DNA of 64,000 bases from Enterococcus phoeniculicola ATCC BAA-412. GTDB taxonomy: Bacteria; Bacillota; Bacilli; Lactobacillales; Enterococcaceae. Shown here piece after piece: positions 17,669-26,776 of the stretch. The position numbers and the translations under genes were made by a program. The stretch is taken from NCBI RefSeq assembly GCF_000407505.1, contig NZ_ASWE01000001.1:95324-159323 (forward strand). Direction: 5' to 3'. The notes below the pieces were generated by a model, which did not search any database, was not told where the DNA came from, and saw only the letters and a list, made by a program, of their open reading frames with translations. The first letter of the stretch is position 1. Each line of letters opens with the position of its first letter.

Positions 17669-18403
17669 TTAATCTAATACACGATGTAAAAACTCTTTTG
17701 TACGGGCTTCTTTTGGATGAACAAAGATATCCTCAGGTGTTCCTTCTTCAGCGATAACCCCTTTATCCATAAAAATCACACGATCAGAAACTTCTTTTGC
17801 AAACGCCATTTCATGAGTAACAACAATCATTGTTAATCCTGTATGAGCTAAGTTTTTCATTGTCGCCAGAACTTCTCCAACCATCTCAGGATCAAGTGCT
17901 GAGGTTGGTTCATCAAACAACATCACATCGGGATTCATAGAAAGCGCACGAGCAATAGCGACCCGCTGTTTTTGTCCGCCAGAAAGCTGAGAAGGTTTGG
18001 CATCAATATAACGAGCCATTCCAACATTTTCTAAATTTTTTATCGCGATTTCACGAGCTTCTTCTTTTGAACGTTTGAGTACAGTTAATTGTCCTGACAG
18101 GCAATTTTCTAGAACATTCATATTGTTAAATAGATTAAATTGCTGGAAAACCATACCTAAATGTGTTCGATAATTTGGAAGGCTATAGCCTTTTTCTAGT
18201 ACATTTTCTTCTTTATAAAGAATTTTTCCATCCGTTGGTTTTTCTAGCAAATTGATACAGCGAAGCAAAGTAGATTTACCAGAACCAGAAGAGCCAATGA
18301 TTGTTACAACCTCACCTTTGTCTACAGTTAAATTAATATCCTTTAATACTTCATTTTTTCCAAAGCTTTTTTTCAAATGCTGTACATCAATAATTGTATT
18401 CAT
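17669..18403 (-). CDS. Polar amino acid ABC transporter, ATP-binding protein
   Basis: A 244-residue ATPase of the PAAT (GlnQ/HisP) family that powers uptake through the fused receptor-permease encoded just upstream. Walker [10 protein letters not shown] (37-45), Q-loop in VFQQFNLF, signature LSGGQKQR (140-147), Walker [12 protein letters not shown] (161-171) and switch His in VVTHEM are complete. AAGGAGG precedes the ATG. The 11-base gap to the permease gene and a shared terminator show an operon. The lysine riboswitch upstream suggests lysine (or a basic amino acid) as substrate, rather than glutamine as family naming would suggest. Confidence 0.94.
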   Translation of the reverse strand: MNTIIDVQHLKKSFGKNEVLKDINLTVDKGEVVTIIGSSGSGKSTLLRCINLLEKPTDGKILYKEENVLEKGYSLPNYRTHLGMVFQQFNLFNNMNVLENCLSGQLTVLKRSKEEAREIAIKNLENVGMARYIDAKPSQLSGGQKQRVAIARALSMNPDVMLFDEPTSALDPEMVGEVLATMKNLAHTGLTMIVVTHEMAFAKEVSDRVIFMDKGVIAEEGTPEDIFVHPKEARTKEFLHRVLD

Positions 18404-18414
18404 GGGAACCCTCC

Positions 18415-20037
18415 TTATTTTTCTTCCAGATTTGCTATTTCTTCTATTTCGTCAATTTGAACATATGCAGATGGACCATCCATTTTTCTTTCAACGACAC
18501 GTAAAATACGTGTGATTGTATAGGTCATAATAAGATACATAATGGCAACAATTGTGAAAGTTTGGAAGAACTTGTAGTTTCCGCCAGCAGTTGAGTTTCC
18601 TTGGAAGAATAGATCAGCAACTCCAATAACACTTAATACGGCAGTGTCTTTGATATTAATGACAAATTCGTTTCCTGTTGCAGGTAAAATATTTCTTAAA
18701 ACTTGTGGAATCACCACTTTACGCATGGTTTGACCATGTGTCATACCAATTGCTTGAGCAGCTTCAAATTGTCCTTTGTCTACGGCGAAAATTCCTCCAC
18801 GGACTATTTCTGACATATATGCACCGGTATTAATTGAAACAATGAATAAAGCGGCAGCTGTTTTATCGAGAGAAATCCCAAAGGCAAGCGCTAATCCATA
18901 GAAGATAACCATCGCTTGAACCATCATAGGTGTTCCACGAAAGACTTCAATATAGACAGAAAGTAACCAGTTTGCAAACTTTTGTAAATAATAAACAGCT
19001 TTATGCTCAGATTCTGGAATGGTACGGAAGACGCCGATTAAAAGTCCTAAAGCAGTCCCAACAACTGTCCCAAACAAAGCAATTAAAAGAGTGAGACCAG
19101 CCCCTCGTAAAAAGAGAGTTCCTGATTGGTCCCAGATAGATTTTATGTCGCTAAAGACTCCTGTCTTTTCAGTAGAGGCTGTATCATCTGTTGTTTCCTC
19201 TTCTACAGCAGCAGGCTGGTCAACTATTGCCTGATCCATAATCTGTGTGCGTTCATCAGGGGTGATAGTCGCTAAAATTGCATTGACTTTTTCTTGATCG
19301 GTATCTCCTTTACGCATGCCAATGGCTACTTGAACATCTTCTGGTGTTGTTTGGAAGCCATTTTCATCTGAAAATTCAAGCATGGTCATATTTTTATCAA
19401 CACTTGTTGCCGTCACACCTTCTGGACGTTCACTGACATAGCCATCGATGATACCAGAAGCAAGTGCTGTTCTCATTGCAGAAAAATTATCCATCGCTTG
19501 TTCTTTTTTTACACCAGGAATTTGATCAATAACGGAATAATGGAAGGTATTTAATTGACCAGTAATTTTAGCACCGGATAGGTCTTTAAGACTCTTTGCT
19601 TTTGCATAGGGGCTGTCTTTTTTAGTGACAACCACAAGTTGTGATTCATAATAAGCATCTGTAAAATCGACTTCTTTTCTACGTTCAGCAGTAGGGGACA
19701 TTCCTGCAATAATGGCATCAATTTTTCCCGATTGCAAAGCAGGTGCAAGACCATCCCATTTCGTTTGGACAATGACTAGTTTTTTTCCTAAGCCATCTGC
19801 GACTTTTTTAGCAATCTGAACATCGTATCCGCCAGCATAAGCCCCATTATCAAGAGCAACAGCCCCATGTTCATCATTTTTTTGTGACCAGTTAAACGGT
19901 GCATAGCCAGCCTCCATCCCTACACGAAATTCATCGGCAGGTGTTTTTTCATCTGCTTGGGCAAGAGGTGCACCAAAACAGATAAGTGATAAGATAAAGC
20001 TTAGTACCATCGTAATTGAACATAATTTTTTCTTCAT
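18415..20037 (-). CDS. Amino acid ABC transporter, fused substrate-binding protein and permease
   Basis: A 540-residue fusion. Residues 1-28 are a signal sequence ([20 protein letters not shown]). About 33-275 form a periplasmic-binding-protein domain ([15 protein letters not shown] at its start). About 305-520 form the HisM/GlnP-type permease with the EAA loop ([21 protein letters not shown]). Such fusions are common in lactic acid bacteria. A longer frame reaches 20124 but would overlap the attenuator. The ATG at 20037 has AAAGGAGAAGAAT upstream and yields the signal peptide. Expression should be shut off by the lysine riboswitch 5' of it, so it likely imports lysine. Confidence 0.93.
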   Translation of the reverse strand: MKKKLCSITMVLSFILSLICFGAPLAQADEKTPADEFRVGMEAGYAPFNWSQKNDEHGAVALDNGAYAGGYDVQIAKKVADGLGKKLVIVQTKWDGLAPALQSGKIDAIIAGMSPTAERRKEVDFTDAYYESQLVVVTKKDSPYAKAKSLKDLSGAKITGQLNTFHYSVIDQIPGVKKEQAMDNFSAMRTALASGIIDGYVSERPEGVTATSVDKNMTMLEFSDENGFQTTPEDVQVAIGMRKGDTDQEKVNAILATITPDERTQIMDQAIVDQPAAVEEETTDDTASTEKTGVFSDIKSIWDQSGTLFLRGAGLTLLIALFGTVVGTALGLLIGVFRTIPESEHKAVYYLQKFANWLLSVYIEVFRGTPMMVQAMVIFYGLALAFGISLDKTAAALFIVSINTGAYMSEIVRGGIFAVDKGQFEAAQAIGMTHGQTMRKVVIPQVLRNILPATGNEFVINIKDTAVLSVIGVADLFFQGNSTAGGNYKFFQTFTIVAIMYLIMTYTITRILRVVERKMDGPSAYVQIDEIEEIANLEEK

Positions 20038-20122
20038 ATTCTTCTCCTTTTTGATTGTCGTAACATGCACGAGTTTTTGGCTAGGTGAATAATGAATCGT
20101 TTTGTTCATCTTCCAGAAAAAC

Positions 20123-20155
20123 AAAAAAAGCCGCCATTACTTAAATAAGGCCGCT
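20123..20155 (-). terminator. Riboswitch-controlled terminator
   Basis: Minus-strand stem AGCGGCC/GGCGGCT (20149-20155 with 20129-20135, one G-G mismatch), followed by seven T. It lies between the lysine aptamer and the transporter start. Confidence 0.82.
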
Positions 20156-20167
20156 GGTTTTATATAG

Positions 20168-20370
20168 GATGACAAACCTCTCACAAAACATAGCGCAACT
20201 TAGTATCACTACTAAGACAGTCCACAAGCTATTAACTTGTGTCCCAACATAAAGTTCAAGAGAGAACAGTACATTTCGGCGATTCTTCCTAGGCCTGTTT
20301 CAACGTGTCTTCTTCACTCCACAGGATTAATAAGTCTCGCGACCTCTACCTCATTGATTGAGGCATCTCG
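20168..20370 (-). ncRNA. Lysine riboswitch (L box)
   Basis: Read on the minus strand, the conserved L-box blocks appear in order: GAGGTAGAGGTCGCGAG, GCCGAAATG, GTTGGGACAC, the ACTGTCTTAGTAGTGATACTAAG arm (GACTGTCTTAG then TACTAAG) and GCGCTATG. The ends GATGCCTC and GAGGTTTGTCATC can pair as P1. It sits about 130-330 bases 5' of a polar amino acid transporter with a terminator between, so high lysine should stop transcription. The identification is by motif recognition; a covariance search was not run. Confidence 0.92.
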
Positions 20371-20396
20371 TATTCAGTTCATTTATACAGTTACTG

Positions 20397-20425
20397 AGTC
20401 TACGATAAATTGGTAAAAATGTCAA
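20397..20425 (-). promoter_or_regulatory. Promoter of the lysine riboswitch operon
   Basis: On the minus strand a perfect TTGACA (20420-20425), a 17-base spacer and TAGACT (20397-20402), just upstream of the aptamer. Confidence 0.8.
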
Positions 20426-20765
20426 TAAAAGATTCGCTCATCATGAAAAATTGAATCAAAAAATACGTGTGATGAATAAAACGTTCGTTTGCAGTTTCTG
20501 ATGACTAAAAATTTCAGCAATGGACATTTTGGGAGTTGAAAAGGATAGGATAGTCAAAAGGTTCCTCACAGCCTGTCAGAGAGAATCTGAAGAATCTTTT
20601 CTAATTATGTAAAAAATTCAGCGTTCGTGAAGATGACGGATTATCTGTTGAATTTTATAAAATTAGTCATAGAGGGCAGACGCTTGTTTTATATAATTGA
20701 GAACGGTCTTTATAAGAAAAGATAGCAGAAAGAATGGTTAGAAGCATATAGGCACAAGAAGATAG
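20426..20765. other. Non-coding spacer
   Basis: AT-rich spacer between the riboswitch promoter and the terminator of the next minus-strand gene. I see no ORF with a binding site and no clear structured RNA. Confidence 0.4.
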
Positions 20766-20767
20766 AA

Positions 20768-20808
20768 AGAGAGCGAAGCGTAACTATCTGAGTTATGCTT
20801 CACTCTCT
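20768..20808 (-). terminator. Terminator of the small membrane protein gene
   Basis: An 18-position stem with two mismatches (arms 20768-20785 and 20791-20808), directly after the stop at 20818 on the minus strand, with a T-rich tail. Confidence 0.85.
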
Positions 20809-20817
20809 TTGTTGGTT

Positions 20818-21114
20818 TTATGCAGCTGCTGGTTTTGGTTCGCGGCCTAGTACGGCTTGAACAACAGTTAGTACGCCGTAGCCTGCTAAAATTAAGTAAA
20901 TCAAGCTTGAGTATTGAGTAACGTCCCAACCCCAAGTTCTATAAACTACTAGCATAATAGCTAAAACAATAGCAGCAAGTACGTTGAAAAAGGCAAACGC
21001 CCAAAGATTTCCATTTTCTTTGCGAGATAAATAGAAAACTGAAAAGAAAATGCTTAGAGCAAACCAAGCAATACAAGCTAAAATAATTCCCCAATAAATG
21101 AACACTGGTAACAT
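20818..21114 (-). CDS. Small integral membrane protein, unknown function
   Basis: A 98-residue protein with three predicted membrane helices (about 5-30, 40-60 and 70-88) and a short C-terminal tail ending EPKPAAA. I do not recognise the family. It has GAGGTG before the ATG, a good promoter and its own terminator, so it is a real single-gene unit. No motif hints at transport or enzymatic activity. Confidence 0.8.
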   Translation of the reverse strand: MLPVFIYWGIILACIAWFALSIFFSVFYLSRKENGNLWAFAFFNVLAAIVLAIMLVVYRTWGWDVTQYSSLIYLILAGYGVLTVVQAVLGREPKPAAA

Positions 21115-21143
21115 GTTAATTCACCTCACTTTATACAGCTAGT

Positions 21144-21172
21144 ATTTTATCATGTTTCCAGTCATTTGTCAT
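21144..21172 (-). promoter_or_regulatory. Promoter of the small membrane protein gene
   Basis: On the minus strand ATGACA (21167-21172), 17 bases, TAAAAT (21144-21149), 30 bases before the ATG. Confidence 0.7.
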
Positions 21173-21420
21173 GAAATCTTGTGAGAAATGCAACAATAAA
21201 CAAGAAAATACCAATAGAGAGGTCAGCTTGGATAAGTTTAGGAGAACGTGGCGTTGATTTAAAGAATGAAGGGGAGAGGAGTGCAAAAAAATAGTCTGAT
21301 TATTTTTATTAATTAAGCTCCTTTTTTTATAAAAACAGCTTTCTTTTTCTAAAAAGAGTAGCAAAGATGGTGAGATTCGATATGCTGTCTTTAACATATT
21401 CTTGAGGAGGAGCCAGAACA

Positions 21421-22584
21421 ATGACTATTAGATTTGGAATTATTGGGTTAGGGAATCGAGGGTACAAATATGCCTTAAAAACAATTCAGCAATCACCAGA
21501 TTGCGAGATTGAAATGGTATGTGATGTAGCAGGAAAAAATTTTCATCAGTTTGAAGGGGTTTCTACTACACGCATCTATCAAGAGGTGTTGGACAATCCC
21601 AATGTAGATGCTGTATTTATCGCAACACCTGATGGAACACATGCAGAAATAATTGCAGCGTGCATAAGAGCAGATAAGCATATTCTTTGTGAGAAACCAG
21701 TAGAGATTACAGAGGAGAAACTAAAGCAAATTTATCAGCAGGCAAAGGATTATTCAAAAGTAATTGAAATTGGCTATGTATTGCGTTATGCACGATTATT
21801 TAAAAAAGTAAAAGAGTTCTTAGAGAATGGAGTTATTGGCGAACTCGTCATGGTAAGAGCAACCGATCACATTCCGTATGGCGGATATGCCTACTTTCAT
21901 GACTGGCATCGTCAAAGAAGCCTGTCTGGAAGCCTACTTTTACAAAAAGCGACGCACACATTGGATTTAGTAAATTGGTATGCAGATAGTCAGCCAAGTG
22001 AAATTATGGGCTTTGGCGGTTTAGCAGTTATGGGAGAGCCGGGCGCACAAAAGAAATTTGGCAAACCTGTGGACAAAGCATTACGATGCCGAGATTGTTT
22101 AATAAAAGAGACCTGTGAAGAAAGTATCGTCTATTTGGCAAAAGAAAAAGGACTGACATGGGGGGAAGAGTGGCCAGATAGTTGTGTATTCAGCAGTGAA
22201 GTAGATGTGGAGGATCATCAGTCCATTATGATTCGCTATAAAAACGACGTAAAGCTATCCTATCAGCTCTGTCAATTTAGCGGATTTTATCAAAGAGAAT
22301 TTCAATTTTATGGAACAATGGGGGAACTTCATTTTGATGACCAAACGAATGAAATAACCATCTATTCTCGAACGAAACAAGAAATCGTCACGTATAAATC
22401 CAGTTATGTTGAAAAAAATATGGAGCCTGGTGACGCAGAACAGCTGGAAGATTTTGTTCAGGCAATTCAAACGGGAACTCCCCCTCTATCTACTCTCAAA
22501 TCAGGTGTGATTGCAGGTTTAACTGCTATAGCGGCTCAAAAGTCAATTGATACAATGGAAATACAAACGTTGCCGGTATTCTAG
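21421..22584 (+). CDS. Gfo/Idh/MocA family oxidoreductase (1)
   Basis: NAD(P)-dependent sugar or inositol dehydrogenase-like enzyme, 387 residues. Rossmann start FGIIGLGNRGYK, cofactor segment FIATPDGTHAE and the catalytic-lysine motif LCEKPVEIT (about 91-99) are present. The C-terminal domain carries an extra cysteine cluster (CRDCLIKETC and a later C), possibly metal-binding, which the other three family members here lack. AGGAGGAG precedes the ATG. It is transcribed alone toward the convergent gene at 22715 and shares the hairpin 22611-22698 with it. It probably belongs to the same sugar pathway as the cluster to its right. Confidence 0.9.
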   Translation: MTIRFGIIGLGNRGYKYALKTIQQSPDCEIEMVCDVAGKNFHQFEGVSTTRIYQEVLDNPNVDAVFIATPDGTHAEIIAACIRADKHILCEKPVEITEEKLKQIYQQAKDYSKVIEIGYVLRYARLFKKVKEFLENGVIGELVMVRATDHIPYGGYAYFHDWHRQRSLSGSLLLQKATHTLDLVNWYADSQPSEIMGFGGLAVMGEPGAQKKFGKPVDKALRCRDCLIKETCEESIVYLAKEKGLTWGEEWPDSCVFSSEVDVEDHQSIMIRYKNDVKLSYQLCQFSGFYQREFQFYGTMGELHFDDQTNEITIYSRTKQEIVTYKSSYVEKNMEPGDAEQLEDFVQAIQTGTPPLSTLKSGVIAGLTAIAAQKSIDTMEIQTLPVF

Positions 22585-22610
22585 GAGAAAAAAAGAGTAT
22601 AAAGTAATAA

Positions 22611-22698
22611 AAAAACAACGAGTGAGGGCTTAGAAACATAGTTTCTAGCGGAGAGTAGAACAGGTTTGTTCTGAGCTCTTTATTCACTCGTTGTTTTT
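22611..22698. terminator. Branched bidirectional terminator between convergent genes
   Basis: Outer stem AAAAACAACGAGTGA (22611-22625) with TCACTCGTTGTTTTT (22684-22698). Two inner hairpins lie within (GCTTAGAAAC/GTTTCTAGC and AGAACA/TGTTCT). The A/T ends give a U-tract on both strands. Confidence 0.85.
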
Positions 22699-22714
22699 AC
22701 ATAGTTGGTGTTCT

Positions 22715-23719
22715 CTACAAATAAAATGGGGTACGCAAGATTTCTTCAAATTCATGCTGATAAATCGTTCGGTTTTGCTGGATAGATGCGTAGGCAAGAT
22801 TTGCGATTTTGACTGTGTAGAGTGCATCTTCACCAGTTACTGGAAGAGGCTCATTTTTATCGATACAGCGGATAAAGGTCTGAATCATTTCTACATCAGG
22901 ATCTTTTTCAAAAAGCTTATAGTCGTAGTGTGAATCATGGTGATAAAGTTCTGCTTTCCTGCCAAATCCATCAACGTAGAGCTGACCTCTATCCGTAATA
23001 ATTTCTAAGGCAGCATCTCCCCAGACAGGATAGTTAAGGGGCCTGTTCCAAGAAGTATCTAAACTCATAAAGCTACCGTTAGTAAATTCGATATGAATTA
23101 AGCCAGCATCCTCAATATCAGAGACCAAATTTCCTTTTTTTCGAGCGTAAATGGATTGAATTTTGAAATGAAAAAGCCAGTTAGATAAATCAATTAGATG
23201 AATCATGTGGTCAATGATTGCTCCACCACCGGACAATTCACGGTTTAAGAACCACCCTCCAGGATTTTTCCCATGATTCGTTCCATTTAGTGCAAGAATC
23301 TGACCGAGTTTTCCTGAATCAAAAACAGTCTTTAAATCGATAATTGTTTTTGAAAAGCGCATAGGATGAGCAACTAGAAGTTTTACCCGGAATTCCTCAC
23401 AGGTCAACATCATGCGAAGCGCATCATCTACTTTTAAGGCCAAGGGTTTTTCTATAATCACATGTTTGTTGTGAAAAGCTGCAGCTAATGTGTAGTCATA
23501 ATGTAAGGAGTTTTCTGAACAAATTAACACGGTGTCTATATCCGTGTTTAAGATATTCTCCATACTTTGAAAAAATGGGATGGCTAATTTTTTCGCAAAT
23601 TGTGTTCCTCGCAAGGTGTTTCGATCGTAAACACCTACAACCGAGACTTTTTCGTTTGCAAATACTTTTGTATAGGACTCCGCCTGCATATGTGCAACAC
23701 CTAATATACCAACTTTCAT
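22715..23719 (-). CDS. Gfo/Idh/MocA family oxidoreductase (2)
   Basis: 334 residues, N-terminus MKVGILGVAHMQAES, cofactor segment VLICSENSLHYD, catalytic-lysine motif IIEKPLALK and the active-site region GGGAIIDHMIHLIDL. It is closely similar throughout to the protein at 25787-26776: both carry the NHGKNPGGWF motif and a TSWNRP..YP.WGDA segment. Its ATG overlaps the upstream partner gene by four bases. Function is presumably oxidation or reduction of a cyclic polyol or keto-sugar; the exact substrate is unknown. Confidence 0.9.
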   Translation of the reverse strand: MKVGILGVAHMQAESYTKVFANEKVSVVGVYDRNTLRGTQFAKKLAIPFFQSMENILNTDIDTVLICSENSLHYDYTLAAAFHNKHVIIEKPLALKVDDALRMMLTCEEFRVKLLVAHPMRFSKTIIDLKTVFDSGKLGQILALNGTNHGKNPGGWFLNRELSGGGAIIDHMIHLIDLSNWLFHFKIQSIYARKKGNLVSDIEDAGLIHIEFTNGSFMSLDTSWNRPLNYPVWGDAALEIITDRGQLYVDGFGRKAELYHHDSHYDYKLFEKDPDVEMIQTFIRCIDKNEPLPVTGEDALYTVKIANLAYASIQQNRTIYQHEFEEILRTPFYL

Positions 23720-24222
23720 AATAAGGCTCCTTTAAAATGGACTTCTTTTTTTTCGTTAATTGACCAGTAAATTTTTTTTAAAATATCTGTGATGCCGTCC
23801 TGTTCTTCAGCAGATAAAGTGAGTTCAACCTGGTAAGGATCATCCAAAATAAAATTAGAATAAAAAGAATTTTTTTGAATAGAATCATATTGATACATCG
23901 CCTTACTTCCAGCTAGCTCGAATTTTTTTAAAAAGGAGGGGGTCTCTTGGCGATGAGTAAAGTTCAGCAATAAATTTGCAAGTGATTGGTTGTCGAATTG
24001 CAAGGTAACGAGTAAGACATTGCCCAAGGAATCAGATGAAGCTTTTAAAGAAGACAGCTGAGCTTTATGCGAATAGAGAATAAAAGCAAGCGTCTCTATC
24101 AAGATACGTTCTTTTTTTTCCTTTTTCTGCTCATTTACTGAAAGACTATATCGGGTGAATTCAATAATACCTAGTTTACCTTCATCTATTAAAGATAATG
24201 GATAAGCTAACTCTGTTCTCAT
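23716..24222 (-). CDS. Stand-alone Gfo/Idh/MocA C-domain-like partner protein (A)
   Basis: A 168-residue protein with no Rossmann fold. It opens with SLIDEGKLGIIEFTRYS, which resembles the segment just after the nucleotide domain in Gfo/Idh/MocA enzymes (compare LENGVIGELVMVRATD in the gene at 21421). It later has an ELAGSKAMYQYDS strand like the family's G..G...YD motif. It therefore looks like an isolated substrate-binding/dimer domain. It overlaps the oxidoreductase downstream by four bases and follows the AraC gene, so it may form a complex with that enzyme. This family reading is my inference. Confidence 0.6.
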   Translation of the reverse strand: MRTELAYPLSLIDEGKLGIIEFTRYSLSVNEQKKEKKERILIETLAFILYSHKAQLSSLKASSDSLGNVLLVTLQFDNQSLANLLLNFTHRQETPSFLKKFELAGSKAMYQYDSIQKNSFYSNFILDDPYQVELTLSAEEQDGITDILKKIYWSINEKKEVHFKGALL

Positions 24223-24235
24223 GATGAACGCTCCT

Positions 24236-25141
24236 TTACAGTAATAAATCTAATTTTTCTTCAATCGACTGAATCGATTTGCGATAAGAGGAGGGACTAA
24301 ACCCTGTGGCTCGTTTAAATGAATTGGAAAAATGATGGATGCTGTCGTAACCTAGCATATTTGAAATCGTGGTTAAGCTTACTTGATTTTCACGTATCAA
24401 TCGTTTCGCCTCCTCAATTTTGAGCGTACGAAAATAGTTGATAATGCTGTAGCCTGTGTCCATCTTAAATATTTTTTTTAAATAAGAGGGACTAACAAAA
24501 AATTGAGAAGCAAAGGAATCAATAGACATATTTTTACTGAGGGTTTGCTCCATGTAAGTAATCACCTCATTGGTAAGTTTATGTGTGTATTGTCTTCTCA
24601 AAGGTGGTGTTGCAGGAGTTAGCTCCATTTTCTGCTCAAGAGTTGTCTCTTGAAGTAGGAGAAGAATGAGCTCAGACAGATACACATAAAGTAACCATTC
24701 GTCCAAAGGATTCACAGAATATAGACGCCTATTCACTTGATAGATTCTTGTATCCATTTCAGGATAAATAGATTCGGAAAGCTTAAAAATAGTTCCTAAA
24801 AGCTGCTGAAGATGTTTTGTCAGAAGCATTTTTTGATTTGAAAACTCTGAATGTAGCTCAGCACGCATTGAAAAACCAACTAAAAACATGGTGGCTGATT
24901 GGTTGGCCAGTGTTTTGATAATTCTGGGTGTCTGTTTTTCTATGAACAAACAAGTTCCTTGTTCAAGTAAAAAAGTTTCGTTTGAACGTTCAATGACAAT
25001 CGCCCCTTGATCTACGAAATAAATAGCAGAGTAAGGAAGTGATTGAAGAGGGTAGACGTTATCCGCTGCAAATTCATAATAGGCAAGACTATCAAGTGTC
25101 TCAAGTGGTAAAAACTGGGAAGAAAGGTTCTGATTTTCCAT
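24236..25141 (-). CDS. AraC family transcriptional regulator
   Basis: About 301 residues. The N-terminal part is a cupin-like sensor (IYFVDQGAIVIERSNETFLLEQGTCLFIEK). The C-terminal two helix-turn-helix units (about 195-300) include SIDSFASQFFVSPSYLKKIFK and the signature SIHHFSNSFKRATGFSPSSYRK. It heads the minus-strand operon and diverges from the plus-strand operon at 25332, so it most likely controls both in response to a sugar. A TTG three bases upstream is an alternative start; both lie after AGGAG. Confidence 0.9.
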   Translation of the reverse strand: MENQNLSSQFLPLETLDSLAYYEFAADNVYPLQSLPYSAIYFVDQGAIVIERSNETFLLEQGTCLFIEKQTPRIIKTLANQSATMFLVGFSMRAELHSEFSNQKMLLTKHLQQLLGTIFKLSESIYPEMDTRIYQVNRRLYSVNPLDEWLLYVYLSELILLLLQETTLEQKMELTPATPPLRRQYTHKLTNEVITYMEQTLSKNMSIDSFASQFFVSPSYLKKIFKMDTGYSIINYFRTLKIEEAKRLIRENQVSLTTISNMLGYDSIHHFSNSFKRATGFSPSSYRKSIQSIEEKLDLLL

Positions 25142-25220
25142 CAATTATTTACTCCTAACTTAGAAACTGCGTTGAGGTTAGTATGACATAAGTGATTCAG
25201 AAATAGGAGACGTTTTCATT

Positions 25221-25249
25221 TTGAAATCTTTATGTGTAAATAATAGATA
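25221..25249 (+). promoter_or_regulatory. Promoter of the sugar operon
   Basis: TTGAAA (25221-25226), 17 bases, TAGATA (25244-25249), in the divergent region between the AraC gene and the operon. Confidence 0.6.
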
Positions 25250-25299
25250 CTTTTTTCTAAATAACTTTAAAGTAAATAAAATTATGCTTATACATGAAA

Positions 25300-25314
25300 A
25301 AGAAAGCGTATACA
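25300..25314 (+). promoter_or_regulatory. cre-like site (CcpA)
   Basis: AAGAAAGCGTATACA matches the cre consensus WTGNAANCGNWNNCW with one mismatch. It lies between the operon promoter and the first gene, where CcpA would act as a roadblock under glucose. Confidence 0.65.
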
Positions 25315-25331
25315 AAAAAGGAGCTGGATCT

Positions 25332-25784
25332 ATGAGATTTTCAGAGGAGTTAATGGCGGCTTGTCAAAAAGGACAAATTGGAGAGCCTCAGTTTATTCGA
25401 CTTTCATACTACACGAATAAAGAGGAACTATTTGACGATATGTTGGAACAGGTCATCCATTTATTACTCGTTGTAAAGAAAGCTGAACTGCAAATCTTAT
25501 CTATGAAGATCAATCAAATGGCACGTCTTCTTATAGGAAAATTTAGGGATGACAGTTTATTAAATTGTTCAATTGCACAAATTGATCAGGCGGCATCCCC
25601 ACTTTTAAAAGTGGAAATTGTGGGTACTCAAGGAATGATTCAATATGACACAAGTGCTGATAATGCTTTTTCAGGCGACTACCAGTTATGTTTATTGCAA
25701 GAAACACTGACAGTTGAGGAGAAGAAAAGAATTCAAGCGCTTATGAAACGATTTCAATTAAGCGAGAATAGGGTGGAGGAATGA
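25332..25784 (+). CDS. Stand-alone Gfo/Idh/MocA C-domain-like partner protein (B)
   Basis: A 150-residue counterpart of the protein at 23716-24222. It opens MRFSEELMAACQKGQIGEPQF and has the strand EIVGTQGMIQYDTS, both as in Gfo/Idh/MocA C-terminal domains, with no nucleotide-binding half. The frame is open to 25221, but AAAAAAGGAG lies eight bases before the ATG at 25332. It is coupled to the oxidoreductase gene that follows. Two independent copies of the same pairing argue that the short protein has a function and is not a decay fragment. Confidence 0.6.
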   Translation: MRFSEELMAACQKGQIGEPQFIRLSYYTNKEELFDDMLEQVIHLLLVVKKAELQILSMKINQMARLLIGKFRDDSLLNCSIAQIDQAASPLLKVEIVGTQGMIQYDTSADNAFSGDYQLCLLQETLTVEEKKRIQALMKRFQLSENRVEE

Positions 25785-25786
25785 AG

Positions 25787-26776
25787 GTGAAAGTCGGGAT
25801 TCTTGGTGCAGCCCATATGCATGTACACAGCTATATTAAAGAATTAAAAAAACAGGGAATAATGATTACAGGAGTTTATGATCGAACGAGAGAACAAGCT
25901 GAAGAAATAGCTCATCTTTACCAGTTAAAGGTTAGTGAATCTATTGAAGAATTATTAGCGTCTGATTGTAATACCGTATTTATTTGTTCAGAAAATAGCT
26001 TTCATAAAGAGCTAGCTGAACGAGCTTTTTTAAAGAAAAAACATGTCATTGTTGAAAAACCCATGGCGCTTACGACTAAAGATGCGAGACAAATGATTGA
26101 ATCAGCAGTTAAAGCTGAAGTCAAATTAATGGTCGCCCATCCTGTTCGTTTTTCTACGACTGCCCAAGAGCTTAAGCAAATTATAGATGAGCAGGCACTA
26201 GGAAATCTAGTAGCTGTAAATGCTTCAAATCATGGGAAAAATCCCGGAGGATGGTTTATTGAACCAACACTTTCGGGTGGAGGAGCGCTGATAGATCATA
26301 CCGTGCATATTTCTGATTTGATTTATTACTATTTTGATTTAACGCCTAAAAGTGTTCGTGCATTCATAAGAAAAACAAAAGAAACGTTGAAAGTAGAAGA
26401 TACCGGACTTCTTCAAGTGACGTTTACTAACGGGGTGATTATGTCTTTAGACACTTCATGGAATCGTCCAGCTACTTACCCAATTTGGGGAGATGCAATG
26501 GTAGAGCTTATTTTTGAAAAAGGGTATCTGACGATGGATGGTTTTGGTAGAAAAATGAAGATTTACAGCGACTCTCTTAATCAAATAGAAGATTACTACT
26601 ATGGAAATGATATGGATGGTGCAATGATTCAAGCGTTTATCCAAGCAATTGATCATGGGCTGCCTGCACCTGTTTCTGGAGAAGCAGGTTTATATACAGT
26701 AGCAATTACAGAAAAAGCATTTCTTGCAGCAATTCAAGAGCGTGAAGTCAATTTTGAAGAGGAGGAAACTGAATGA
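25787..26776 (+). CDS. Gfo/Idh/MocA family oxidoreductase (3)
   Basis: About 329 residues, paralogue of the enzyme at 22715-23719. N-terminus MKVGILGAAHMHVHS, FICSENSFHKE, catalytic lysine in IVEKPMALT, and GGGALIDHTVHISDL. An ATG at 25781 overlaps the GAGG of its own binding site. The GTG at 25787, seven bases after GGAGG, gives the N-terminus shared with the paralogue and is preferred. It overlaps the next gene by four bases, so the operon is translationally coupled. Confidence 0.9.
   Translation: MKVGILGAAHMHVHSYIKELKKQGIMITGVYDRTREQAEEIAHLYQLKVSESIEELLASDCNTVFICSENSFHKELAERAFLKKKHVIVEKPMALTTKDARQMIESAVKAEVKLMVAHPVRFSTTAQELKQIIDEQALGNLVAVNASNHGKNPGGWFIEPTLSGGGALIDHTVHISDLIYYYFDLTPKSVRAFIRKTKETLKVEDTGLLQVTFTNGVIMSLDTSWNRPATYPIWGDAMVELIFEKGYLTMDGFGRKMKIYSDSLNQIEDYYYGNDMDGAMIQAFIQAIDHGLPAPVSGEAGLYTVAITEKAFLAAIQEREVNFEEEETE

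Noticed and set aside
20123..20370. T-box upstream of the ABC transporter
   Set aside because: No T-box sequence (TGGNACCGCG) is present, and the conserved blocks match the lysine riboswitch instead.
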